Assembly (NCBI GenBank): GCA_031279395.1
Contig: JAITIO010000022.1
Location: forward strand, 1-26,586
Direction: 5' to 3'
Length of the DNA stretch: 26,586 bases
Origin: Puniceicoccales bacterium
Lineage (GTDB): Bacteria > Verrucomicrobiota > Verrucomicrobiia > Opitutales > JAIRKQ01
In this document: positions 15,548-23,435 of the stretch, piece after piece
How the letters are laid out: each line of letters begins with the position of its first letter
Numbering within the stretch: position 1 is the first letter of the stretch
Made by a program: the position numbers and the translations under genes
Notes under the pieces: generated by a model
The model's database searches: none
What the model was told of the DNA's origin: nothing
What the model saw: only the letters and a program-made list of their open reading frames with translations

Positions 15548-16299
15548 TGTTTATGGCTATCTATACGCAAGAAATCATAGGGATTATTGGTGGTTGTGGG
15601 GTGGCGGCAGCCAACGAGTTAGCCCACCGCATTGAAAAAAGACTCACCGAACTTGGGTGTTTGGACGATGCCCAACAGCCCGAAATGATATTATTTCAAG
15701 CGACCCAGGCACCGAATAGGATTGCTTTTGCAGCAGGGAAGAGCAGTGTTTCATTCGCGCCATATTTTATTGAGGTTGGTAGAAAGTTGAAAACCTGTGG
15801 GGCGACAATTTGCTGCATTCCGTGCAATACGGCTCATTGTGTAATCGGAGAGATCGAATATGCCGTCGACCTTCCATTCGTGAACATAGTAAGTGAAACA
15901 TTGTTTTTCATATTGGAAAAATATCCGGAATCAAAAAAAATTGGACTGCTATGCAGTGCGGGCACACGATTTTTCCAAATTTATCAAAAACATTCACAGT
16001 CCCTAGGTTATCATTTGGAATTTTTATTTCCCAAAGAAAATTTACAGCAATCTGTCGATGATGGAATTGTGGCGGTAAAACGTGGACTACAATATGCTTC
16101 GCCCGAAAAAGCCAAAGCATTTTTCACAGGTGCGATGGATGATTTAATCTCCCAAGGATCCGATGTCATTGTTTTGGGATGTACGGAAATTCCTCTAGCT
16201 GTAGGGGATAAATGCTACAAAAATAAGCCAATAGCCGATTCGCTGTCGATTCTGGCGGAAGCTTGCATAAGTAGGTGTAAAACGACTAAAACAAGCTAA
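15547..16299 (+). CDS. Aspartate/glutamate racemase family protein
   Basis: This 250-aa protein belongs to the cofactor-independent Asp/Glu racemase superfamily, which uses two cysteines as acid and base. Both are visible: CIPCNTAHC (about 92-100) and VLGCTEIPLA (about 210-219). The N-terminal IIGIIGGCGVAA is the expected first strand and loop. It resembles RacX/aspartate racemase more than MurI, but supply of D-glutamate for peptidoglycan is possible if murI is missing elsewhere in the genome. The ATG at 15547 overlaps the clpP stop (TGATG). A GTG one codon earlier and an ATG two codons later are alternatives. Confidence 0.85.
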   Translation: MFMAIYTQEIIGIIGGCGVAAANELAHRIEKRLTELGCLDDAQQPEMILFQATQAPNRIAFAAGKSSVSFAPYFIEVGRKLKTCGATICCIPCNTAHCVIGEIEYAVDLPFVNIVSETLFFILEKYPESKKIGLLCSAGTRFFQIYQKHSQSLGYHLEFLFPKENLQQSVDDGIVAVKRGLQYASPEKAKAFFTGAMDDLISQGSDVIVLGCTEIPLAVGDKCYKNKPIADSLSILAEACISRCKTTKTS

Positions 16300-16341
16300 C
16301 TGCTAAGTCACAATTGGGTACAAAAAAGTTTGGGATGAATT

Positions 16342-17289
16342 TTAGACATTTGATAATTGCTCCAATTGGATGTCGAGCCTGGCGAACAAATTTTTGTCGG
16401 TACCATCTTTTACGTTGTCAACGGTGAGTAGCTTTTCGCTGGAAAATAGAGCATTTGCCCCGGCAAATATGCATAAAGCCTGTATTCCATCCGCAAAGGT
16501 GTTACGCCCTGCTGCGATTTTGACGTAGGATCGTGGCATTAGAATTCTGGCCAAAGCGATTAACCGAACAAAGTCGAAATCGTCGATGGGATGACTATCA
16601 TCCACCCTTGTCCCGGGAATTTTTACCAATTTGTTTATGGGCACACACCGGGGTGGCACCTTCAAATTTGCCAGTAAAACGAGCATTTTTATCCTATCGT
16701 CATTGGTTTCTCCTATGCCAACAATGCCGCCGGAACATATGTTAATTCCAGCATTTTGAACAACGGTTATGGTTCTAATCCGGTCATCGATGCTATGGGT
16801 TGAAACTATTTTGCCATAGAAATCAGGAGAGGTGTCCACGTTGTGGTTGTAATAGTCCAAGCCCGATTGTTTTAATCTGACGGCCTGTTCCTCGCTGACC
16901 ATGCCGAGGGTTACGCAGGTTTCCATGCCCAATGATTTTACTTTTCCTATCATTTTACAAATTTCATCGAACTCCATTTCAGATGATAGGCATCTTCCGG
17001 AAGTACTCATGCAAAATCTGTTGGCTCCCCTATCTTTGGCTTCTTTCGCAGCAGCTACTACGGTTTCTAAGCTTAGCATTGGCTGCTTTGGAAATTTCGA
17101 CCCATTTCTAATGGATTGGGCACAGTAGGCACAGTCTTCCGAACATCCCCCCGTTTTTACACTCAAAATGCCGCTTATCTGTACCCTTTGTCCATCGAAA
17201 TTTTCAATATGCACCTCGTGGGCCATTCGAATAAGCTTAAAAAACGGATAATTGAAAATCTCCTTCGCCTTCTCAAAAGTATTTTTCAT
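16342..17289 (-). CDS. bioB: Biotin synthase
   Basis: BioB is a radical-SAM enzyme that inserts sulfur into dethiobiotin, the last step of biotin synthesis. The SAM-cluster motif CSEDCAYC (C49, C53, C56) is clear, as are the YYNHNVDTSPDFY block with [2Fe-2S] ligand context, GGIVGIGET and the C-terminal KIAAGRNTF. At 315 aa it is slightly shorter than E. coli BioB (346 aa), mainly at the ends. It lies 10 bases beyond the bioA stop and is the third gene of a bioD-bioA-bioB unit. It ends 42 bases from the convergent racemase gene. No bioF, bioC or bioH lies in the window. Confidence 0.96.
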   Translation of the reverse strand: MKNTFEKAKEIFNYPFFKLIRMAHEVHIENFDGQRVQISGILSVKTGGCSEDCAYCAQSIRNGSKFPKQPMLSLETVVAAAKEAKDRGANRFCMSTSGRCLSSEMEFDEICKMIGKVKSLGMETCVTLGMVSEEQAVRLKQSGLDYYNHNVDTSPDFYGKIVSTHSIDDRIRTITVVQNAGINICSGGIVGIGETNDDRIKMLVLLANLKVPPRCVPINKLVKIPGTRVDDSHPIDDFDFVRLIALARILMPRSYVKIAAGRNTFADGIQALCIFAGANALFSSEKLLTVDNVKDGTDKNLFARLDIQLEQLSNV

Positions 17290-17299
17290 GATAAGCTGT

Positions 17300-18535
17300 T
17301 CATAAAAATTCGTTAATGATTGTATGGACCTTGTCTAACTCTTCTTCTGTTATGCAGTAGGGTGGTAGAAAATATATCGTATTACCCAGTGGTCGCAAAA
17401 ATACTCCCTTCTGAAAAGCAGATTCTATCAGGTGATTCCGTTGTGCCGATGAATCAATGTCAAAAGCGGACACCGTGCCGAGGATCCTTCTCCGGTGAAC
17501 GTTTTTAAAAATAGCCTTTCTATGAAATTTCGATATCATTCCGATATTTTCGACGGTTTCTCGGCGTAAAAGTATTTCCAGCGACTTGTTTGCAGCGGCA
17601 CAGGAAATTGGGTTGGCAGTATATGAATGACCATGTATAAAAGCTTTGTGTGGATCATCCCATAGAAATGCATCGTAAACTTTTTCCGTGGTTACGGTCA
17701 TTCCAAGGGGAAGAAATCCTCCCGTAATACCCTTCGACAAACAGATGAAATCTGGTGTTACATTAGTGTGATCCATGGCAAACATCTTTCCGGTACGATA
17801 AAATCCCGTCATGACCTCATCGAAAATTACAAGAATTCCATGGGAACGAACGGCATGGACGAGCTTTTCAAGAAATTCCGGACGATATAGTTTCATCCCC
17901 GCAGCACCCTGGAGAAGAGGCTCGACTATTATGGCACATACCCTATCCCCGATTGCCAATAGTTTTTGTTCCCATTCTTCTATGACTTTGGCCTCTCGTT
18001 CTTCCATACCCTCCACACCTTCGTAATATTCCGGCACATCTATAGGACAGCTATTGAAAAATAGTTCCGAAAATGTCCTATGGTATTGGGAAGATTTTCC
18101 TGCGACACTCATCGCCCCAAAAGTATCCCCGTGGTATCCTCCCTCCAAACAAAGGAATAGGTCACGCTTTTCCACGCCCACGTTTCTAAAATATTGATAG
18201 GCCATTTTGAGGGCAACTTCTACGGAAGTAGATCCATTGTCGGAAAAGAAAAATTTCGACAGGTTCGGCGGAAGTAATTTTTTCAAATTTTCCACCAGCA
18301 TTTCTGCCGGATCATGGGAAAATTTGGTAAATATGACATGTTCCAGTGTTTTAGCCTGGGAATAGATTGCTTCTGCAATTTCCTCATTCCCATGGCCATG
18401 GATATTCACCCACCAGCTGGATATCATATCCATATACTTTTCCCCGGTTTCAGAAAATAAATAAACCCCTTCCCCGCGAACTATTTTGGTCGCTGGAGTT
18501 GCAGTTTTTTCCTGTGTAAATGGTCTCCAAATCAC
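17300..18535 (-). CDS. bioA: Adenosylmethionine-8-amino-7-oxononanoate aminotransferase
   Basis: BioA is a class III PLP aminotransferase that makes 7,8-diaminopelargonate using S-adenosylmethionine as the amino donor. The 411-aa protein begins with the family-typical IWRPFTQ, has ISSWWVNIHGHGN (substrate-binding tryptophans), GGYHGDTFGAMSV, IFDEVMTGFYRTGKMFA and the PLP lysine in CLSKGITGGFLPLG. The start is GTG in a GTGA overlap with the bioD stop, so translation is coupled. The product feeds BioD, and dethiobiotin then goes to BioB encoded next. Confidence 0.95.
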   Translation of the reverse strand: MIWRPFTQEKTATPATKIVRGEGVYLFSETGEKYMDMISSWWVNIHGHGNEEIAEAIYSQAKTLEHVIFTKFSHDPAEMLVENLKKLLPPNLSKFFFSDNGSTSVEVALKMAYQYFRNVGVEKRDLFLCLEGGYHGDTFGAMSVAGKSSQYHRTFSELFFNSCPIDVPEYYEGVEGMEEREAKVIEEWEQKLLAIGDRVCAIIVEPLLQGAAGMKLYRPEFLEKLVHAVRSHGILVIFDEVMTGFYRTGKMFAMDHTNVTPDFICLSKGITGGFLPLGMTVTTEKVYDAFLWDDPHKAFIHGHSYTANPISCAAANKSLEILLRRETVENIGMISKFHRKAIFKNVHRRRILGTVSAFDIDSSAQRNHLIESAFQKGVFLRPLGNTIYFLPPYCITEEELDKVHTIINEFL

Positions 18536-19131
18536 CTAAATACCTCACTAATTTCAGATGGAACACGTACGGATCGCAACATCTCCTTTAAATCGTCGCC
18601 ATGGGGAATATGGGCAAGTATTTTTGATCCGGAAAATAGCTCGATTGTTTGTTTGATATTTTCTTCCATTTGCCCATTTATAATTATTCCCAGGATATCA
18701 ATATTCCTAGCTTTTAAAATTTCCATCGTCATTAGTATGTGATTAATCACTCCCAGCTTTGACCTAGCCACCACAATGGTTCTGGCATTATAAAGTTTTA
18801 GCAGGTCTACCATATGAAAGCCAACCTTGATGGGAACCAAAATACCACCGGCACCTTCGATAACCGTATTATCTATCCGCCGTTTGAGCAATTCTTCATC
18901 GATGGAAATGTTATCAATTTTTGCAGCGTCATAGGGAGACAATGGGACACTTAGCCTGTAGACTTCATCGATGATTTTTGTGTGTGGGGAAAGAGTTTTT
19001 ACGGTTTCACTGTCCCGCGTATTTCCTGTTTGGATTGGTTTCCAGTAGGCAACCCCAACCCATCGGCATATCCAAACTGCTATGGTTGTTTTTCCGACGT
19101 CGGTATCCGTCCCTGTCACAAAAATATTCAC
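18532..19131 (-). CDS. bioD: Dethiobiotin synthetase
   Basis: BioD closes the ureido ring of dethiobiotin with ATP and CO2. The N-terminal P-loop VTGTDTDVGKTT (5-16) is diagnostic. W30 in YWKPIQTG, with the KPIQTG patch, and EGAGGILVP (substrate loop, about 94-102) are present. The length of 199 aa is a little under the usual 220-230. The start is GTG, with AGGG a few bases upstream, weak but plausible. It is the first gene of the bio unit, with a 107-base divergent gap to the prepilin gene. I see no clear BirA operator in that gap. Confidence 0.93.
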   Translation of the reverse strand: MNIFVTGTDTDVGKTTIAVWICRWVGVAYWKPIQTGNTRDSETVKTLSPHTKIIDEVYRLSVPLSPYDAAKIDNISIDEELLKRRIDNTVIEGAGGILVPIKVGFHMVDLLKLYNARTIVVARSKLGVINHILMTMEILKARNIDILGIIINGQMEENIKQTIELFSGSKILAHIPHGDDLKEMLRSVRVPSEISEVFR

Positions 19132-19238
19132 TTTCCCTATTGTTCAAGATTAGAAATATGATAAGAAATCATGGATACAATGAAAAAGTATGGCGATTAT
19201 CTTGACAGGGATAATAGGATTTATACATTTGATACGCT

Positions 19239-19949
19239 GTGCGTTGGGGTAAAAGGAACAATGGATTTAGTTTGATAGAATTGTTGACCGTGATCTCGGT
19301 AATTGTAATACTGGCTGCCATATTGATGCCATTGATAGGAAACGCGATAAACGATGCCAAGAAAATAAAAGCGCTAAAAAATTTGCAACAACTCGCAACG
19401 GCTTACGTCAGTTTTTCATTGAAAGATCGTTTTAGGGAACTGAACAATTGCAAAAATGCAGCGGAGTGGGCTGGGGTACTTTCAAAATATGAAGAATTAA
19501 ATGTTGCCTCCATTTTCATTTTTGATGATGATTACTTGGTTGAGTCAAACCACCGGACAATCCCGAAAACCATCGGCATTAGAAAAAACGGTCAATGGAG
19601 CATCAATCCAGATTTTGAGAATTTTCCGTTGAGTGTCGTCGTAATTTCTGGTATTGCCAGTCGAGCTCCCCCTGCCACTACTCCAATTGCCTATACCAGA
19701 GGTCTCGATCATAAAAACGGTAAATGGCGTCCCGCGAGTGGAAATAATGGTGGAATTTATGGGGAAAATGGAGGTATTATCGTTTTCCTGGATGGTCACG
19801 CTGAATTTTATCCCAACCTGACAGATGAAGCAAACATGCTCGTGAACTATTACACGGGCGAAAAAACATCGAAAATTTCGAAAGCGGTTAACGGTGGTGC
19901 CCGTGCTTTATCGTGGACTGGCATAGAGTGGGAAGTGAAACAGAAGTAA
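19239..19949 (+). CDS. Type II secretion/type IV pilin-like prepilin with C-terminal DGH motif
   Basis: The N-terminus is a class III prepilin signal: a short basic leader RWGKRNN, cleavage expected between G9 and F10, mature E5 at E14, then one hydrophobic helix (about 11-31). Near the C-terminus IVFLDGHAEFYP resembles the DGH-type ending of the many pseudopilin-like proteins of Verrucomicrobia and Planctomycetes. The rest is a 236-aa globular domain with no enzyme motif. The protein would be held in the inner membrane and processed by PilD. The start is GTG, forced by an in-frame stop 9 bases upstream; no good Shine-Dalgarno is visible. A TTGACA at 19202-19207 may be the -35 element. The exact role is unknown. 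Confidence 0.85.
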   Translation: MRWGKRNNGFSLIELLTVISVIVILAAILMPLIGNAINDAKKIKALKNLQQLATAYVSFSLKDRFRELNNCKNAAEWAGVLSKYEELNVASIFIFDDDYLVESNHRTIPKTIGIRKNGQWSINPDFENFPLSVVVISGIASRAPPATTPIAYTRGLDHKNGKWRPASGNNGGIYGENGGIIVFLDGHAEFYPNLTDEANMLVNYYTGEKTSKISKAVNGGARALSWTGIEWEVKQK

Positions 19950-20031
19950 TTTTTGGGACATGTATCCTTTACGAGTTCAAAAACTTCCCAAAAAGCTTGA
20001 TTTTTCTGCCATAAAATGCAGGAGATTTATT

Positions 20032-20589
20032 ATGGCCAATCCAACCGATATTCGAAAGGGTAAAGTAATAGATGGTAATGGAGTTCCTCATTCTGTCCTG
20101 GAAGTTCAACATAGGACACAGGGGAGACAGGCAGGGTTTGTGCAGGTGGTCATGCGAAATTTAAATACGGGTGCCTCTACGGCCGTTAAATTTCTTTCTT
20201 CCGACAATGTAACATTTTTGACAACAAGTACGATGACGCTGGAATATTCCTACGTTGATGACATGGGCCACCATTTTTTAGACTCGGAAACCTACGAGGA
20301 TATTTGTTTGCCGAACGAATTGGTTGAAAGTAAAAAGAAGTTTCTGGCCATTGGCAAACCTTATGACATTGCCTGTGTAAACGACAAGCCCGTAGAAATT
20401 GTGCTTCCAGCCTCAATTACCATGAAGGTTGTGGACGCTCCCGATGGAGTTCGCGGCGATACCGCTTCAAGCGTACAAAAACCTGCCACGACGGAAACTG
20501 GGTTAGTCGTTCAAGTACCACTATTTATCAAACCAGGCGAAACCATACGTGTCAGTTCCTACGATGGTTCATACATTGGAAGAGCATAG
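20032..20589 (+). CDS. efp: Elongation factor P
   Basis: EF-P relieves ribosome stalling at polyproline stretches. The 185-aa protein has the three-beta-barrel pattern: the N-terminal domain with the MANPTDIRKG start, the middle domain, and the C-terminal signature around VVDAPDGVRGDTASS and GETIRVSSYDGSYIGRA. The residue at the tip loop, normally lysine (K34 in E. coli), is R32 here in HRTQGRQAGF. This resembles the arginine type that EarP rhamnosylates in some proteobacteria. Upstream in-frame codons exist, but AGGAG 8 bases before ATG 20032 and the family N-terminus fix the start. It follows the prepilin gene by 82 bases on the same strand. Confidence 0.95.
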   Translation: MANPTDIRKGKVIDGNGVPHSVLEVQHRTQGRQAGFVQVVMRNLNTGASTAVKFLSSDNVTFLTTSTMTLEYSYVDDMGHHFLDSETYEDICLPNELVESKKKFLAIGKPYDIACVNDKPVEIVLPASITMKVVDAPDGVRGDTASSVQKPATTETGLVVQVPLFIKPGETIRVSSYDGSYIGRA

Positions 20590-20660
20590 TATCTTACCAA
20601 AGATATAAAAACCTAATTTAATCCTGCGACCTCACCGAAGGGTTCTTTTCCGGGAAAAGA
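20590..20660. repeat. Two short hairpins between efp and the HAD gene
   Basis: TATCTT at 20590-20595 pairs with AAGATA at 20600-20605 just after the efp stop. TCTTTTC at 20644-20650 pairs with GAAAAGA at 20654-20660. The two genes converge here, so a terminator is expected, but neither stem is followed by a clear T-run. Confidence 0.35.
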
Positions 20661-20673
20661 CATGCATCTCACA

Positions 20674-21555
20674 TCAAAAAATACATTCAGCCAATTGCTC
20701 AAAATTGTTGAAAATGATGGTTGGTTTTGTTTTTATGCATTCTGCGACATCTTCATGCAAGCGTGTGGAATTGGCATTTCCTGTAAATAGAGCTGTTCTG
20801 AAGCCGACTTTACGGGCCGGAACTATGTCATTGAGCATGTCATTACCGACGTATATGGTTTCCTGTGGGTCTATGCCGAGGTTTTGCAATCTTTCCTTGC
20901 ATATATTAAATAATAGCGGAGATGGCTTTCTGTGCTTATATTCATAGGACCATAGGCAAATAGATTGCTTGAATCCAAGAGTTTCGAGGCTATTTTGATA
21001 TAATATTTCCATTATTTTTGGCGTATAAAATTGACCGGTTGCAATTATTCCGGCATATATGTCATTGTCTTGTAAATTTCTTATAAATTCTAGGGATTTT
21101 TTCGCTGGCCATACCGGATTAATCTTACATTCATAGCACATTATTACTCGACGGATTGAACGTTCTGTCAAATCCCCATCGATGATTCCGCTAATAAACA
21201 ATTCATTTAAAAAATCTTGCCAAACGTCACAGATATTAATTTCAGGATATGCTATTCCCTCAGTCCGGCGAATATCATAGTGTGCCCGCACATGTTCCAC
21301 GTATAGATTGCTTAAATTTGCATCGTGTTTAAATACATCAAAATCCGATTCCTCCAAGGCCTCTATTATGGTTTCATCGGATTGTATCCTCGATTCAGAC
21401 AAAGAACTATGGGCGGATTTGGTTGTAAACAGCGTGCCATAAACATCAAAAATTACAGCCCGAGTGTCGGAAAGTTTTTTTAATTTTGATTTTGTTGGTG
21501 AAGCAACCGCTTCAATCGGTTGCAGCAAAGATGTTATTATTTTATTTAGCGGCAT
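20674..21555 (-). CDS. HAD-superfamily hydrolase
   Basis: This 293-aa protein is a haloacid-dehalogenase-type phosphatase. Motif I is VIFDVYGTLF with the nucleophile D37; the usual second Asp is replaced by Tyr, as in the L-2-haloacid dehalogenase-like branch. Motif III lysine is in HRKPSPLLF, and motif IV is YVGNDMLNDIVPARKVGF. An alpha-helical cap would occupy about residues 55-150. There is a 30-residue Lys/Ser-rich extension before motif I. The substrate cannot be read from the sequence; small phosphorylated metabolites are usual. The gene lies downstream of the nucleotide transporter but is separated from it by a strong terminator-like hairpin, so it probably has its own promoter. Confidence 0.82.
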   Translation of the reverse strand: MPLNKIITSLLQPIEAVASPTKSKLKKLSDTRAVIFDVYGTLFTTKSAHSSLSESRIQSDETIIEALEESDFDVFKHDANLSNLYVEHVRAHYDIRRTEGIAYPEINICDVWQDFLNELFISGIIDGDLTERSIRRVIMCYECKINPVWPAKKSLEFIRNLQDNDIYAGIIATGQFYTPKIMEILYQNSLETLGFKQSICLWSYEYKHRKPSPLLFNICKERLQNLGIDPQETIYVGNDMLNDIVPARKVGFRTALFTGNANSTRLHEDVAECIKTKPTIIFNNFEQLAECIF

Positions 21556-21666
21556 ATATTTGCGAGGATTTTTATGAAACCTTTCTGGCCATGCTATATG
21601 GTAAATTTTCTAAAATTTGCGAACAAAAATTGAGTTATCTTTTTTATAACTAAATTTTAACCAAAA

Positions 21667-21689
21667 GTCCTCGGCAATATGCCGAGGAC
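21667..21689 (-). terminator. Probable rho-independent terminator of the ATP/ADP translocase gene
   Basis: GTCCTCGGCA (21667-21676) and TGCCGAGGAC (21680-21689) form a perfect 10-bp GC-rich stem with a 3-base loop. On the minus strand it is followed by CTTTTGGTTAAAATTT, a T-rich tract. It lies 27 bases after the transporter stop. Confidence 0.7.
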
Positions 21690-21716
21690 AGGTCCGCATA
21701 AATACTGATCAATTGG

Positions 21717-23273
21717 CTACTTGCTTGCTGCTTGCTTGGAGACTACGGCCGTTACTGCCTCAATTTTTTTGCTAAGTGCTCGTACTGCGAGTACCCACAC
21801 CAGGCAAATCGTAATTAGTATCCCAAACAGGTAGGGTGCTAGGTTTATCAATTCGACTTTTTTCCCATGGCTAAATACGTTTAACCCAAAGATCATCAAT
21901 AATCCAGATTGTAACCATGCTCCACTTGCTTTGCCCAACCGTCCGCCGATGACTTCGACTACAACTTTACCCTTTACTTTCATTTCATCATCGAGTGGAA
22001 TATAAGCCATTTCCTTTGTTAGGTCGAAGAGAGAATACTTTGTAGCCTTTGCTAAAATTAGTATTATTGCTCCCATAAAAACGGCTACAGTTACAGGATT
22101 TGTTCCGATCTGGGCCAGTATATTTACAAAATCATTTCTCCATATTATGAAGGAAAAAAATATGCCACCGGCGACCAAAGTCAATATCGGTGTAATAGCG
22201 GCAGCCGTAAACCAACTAAATTTGCGCAAAATATTTCCGCCGATAATCATTACAATCATCGTTGTTATTCCCGTATAGAATGAATAGCGCCCCATAAACA
22301 CGTAAAACGCATTGGCATTAGAATACAGCAATTTTGCCTGGCCTTTCCACAATCCTTCGATCACGTTGACACTGATTCCATAGCAAATTACCAACGCAAT
22401 TATCAAAATCAGATATGGAGAAGTTACCATAAACTTCATGCTTTGCCAAAATCCCATCTTAGCTTTTTTCTTTTTTGCTCCTGGAAGTTCCGGCTTATCG
22501 TAAAACCGTTTGTCGGTTAATACATATTTATAAATCCAACGATGGATTGCCATAAGCACAATGCCGGATATTACGACTATTCCTATTAACCATCGTAGGG
22601 AAACTGCCCAAGGATCAATCCCTTTGGGAACATTGCGGGAAATTTTGGAAGCAAAATCGGCAACTTTTCCTGCCAGTAATAATGAAATTTGAGAAAGTAA
22701 TCCAAAAAATGAATAAAATCTCTTAGCTTCCGAAGTTTTACATATTTGATTGGCAAATTGCCAAAACAACAGGGACAATGTTGCACTTCCCCATAACTCT
22801 GACATCACAAAGAGCAGTGCAAATGACCAATTTCCCAATATGGCCAACGGCCAACGTACGGATTGGCTATAATGGTTTTGCCAACGTGCAACGGTGTCTG
22901 CTGCCGGGTGAAAAAAATTCAAATTAGGATAGATTACGAATCCGAAAATTCCAAAAAATACTATGAAAAATCCAACGGTCACATAGAATAAGTTTTCACA
23001 ACTCATAATGTCACTACCTTTGGCATAAAGCAGTGTAAATAATATCGCACTAGGCATGACCAAAAATGCCTTTAAAAAAGGAATGACTTCCGCTCCTGAG
23101 TTAGGTGCTGTGATCACCATGGCATCTTTTATATTTCTTAGGCATGTATAATTGAACAGGATGAAAAAAAACATCAACCCCATCGGTAACGCTTTTTTCA
23201 CTTCGAAACCATAGATTGGAAAAAAGAATTTTCTTATTTTGCTAAATTCCGGTAATGTATCAGTATCGCTCAT
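21717..23273 (-). CDS. ATP/ADP translocase (Tlc/NTT nucleotide transporter)
   Basis: This 518-aa membrane protein belongs to the Tlc family found in chlamydiae, rickettsiae, other intracellular bacteria and plastids, which exchanges host ATP for bacterial ADP or imports nucleotides. It has about eleven or twelve hydrophobic helices. The first-helix region FNYTCLRNIKDAMVIT followed by GAEVIPFLKAF is the family signature, with the charged residues (Lys-Asp and Glu) used in transport. A basic loop PGAKKKKAKM lies near the middle, and LTKEMAYIPLD with KGKVVVEVIGGRLGKASG is in the second half, also typical. I chose ATG 23273 (MSDTDTLPEF) over the more upstream GTG at 23309. Whether it is an ATP/ADP exchanger or a nucleotide/proton importer cannot be told from the sequence. 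It is a marker of intracellular life. Confidence 0.95.
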   Translation of the reverse strand: MSDTDTLPEFSKIRKFFFPIYGFEVKKALPMGLMFFFILFNYTCLRNIKDAMVITAPNSGAEVIPFLKAFLVMPSAILFTLLYAKGSDIMSCENLFYVTVGFFIVFFGIFGFVIYPNLNFFHPAADTVARWQNHYSQSVRWPLAILGNWSFALLFVMSELWGSATLSLLFWQFANQICKTSEAKRFYSFFGLLSQISLLLAGKVADFASKISRNVPKGIDPWAVSLRWLIGIVVISGIVLMAIHRWIYKYVLTDKRFYDKPELPGAKKKKAKMGFWQSMKFMVTSPYLILIIALVICYGISVNVIEGLWKGQAKLLYSNANAFYVFMGRYSFYTGITTMIVMIIGGNILRKFSWFTAAAITPILTLVAGGIFFSFIIWRNDFVNILAQIGTNPVTVAVFMGAIILILAKATKYSLFDLTKEMAYIPLDDEMKVKGKVVVEVIGGRLGKASGAWLQSGLLMIFGLNVFSHGKKVELINLAPYLFGILITICLVWVLAVRALSKKIEAVTAVVSKQAASK

Positions 23274-23435
23274 AATTTTAAACCTTCTAAAACCCTCCCA
23301 AAGTATCACTTATTTGCATATTTTTAGATTAATCAATATTATTTTAGCAAAACGTTTGTTTTTTGTTATGATCTCTGGTGGTTCACCAAGGAGAGGTTTA
23401 TTGCCGTCGTCGTTTTTTGGAAGCCTATCGCCCGA

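Noticed and set aside
19170..19278. A 34-codon plus-strand frame starting with MDTMKKYGDY upstream of the prepilin gene.
   Set aside because: It overlaps the prepilin start in another frame and has no ribosome binding site; the prepilin signal is far stronger evidence.
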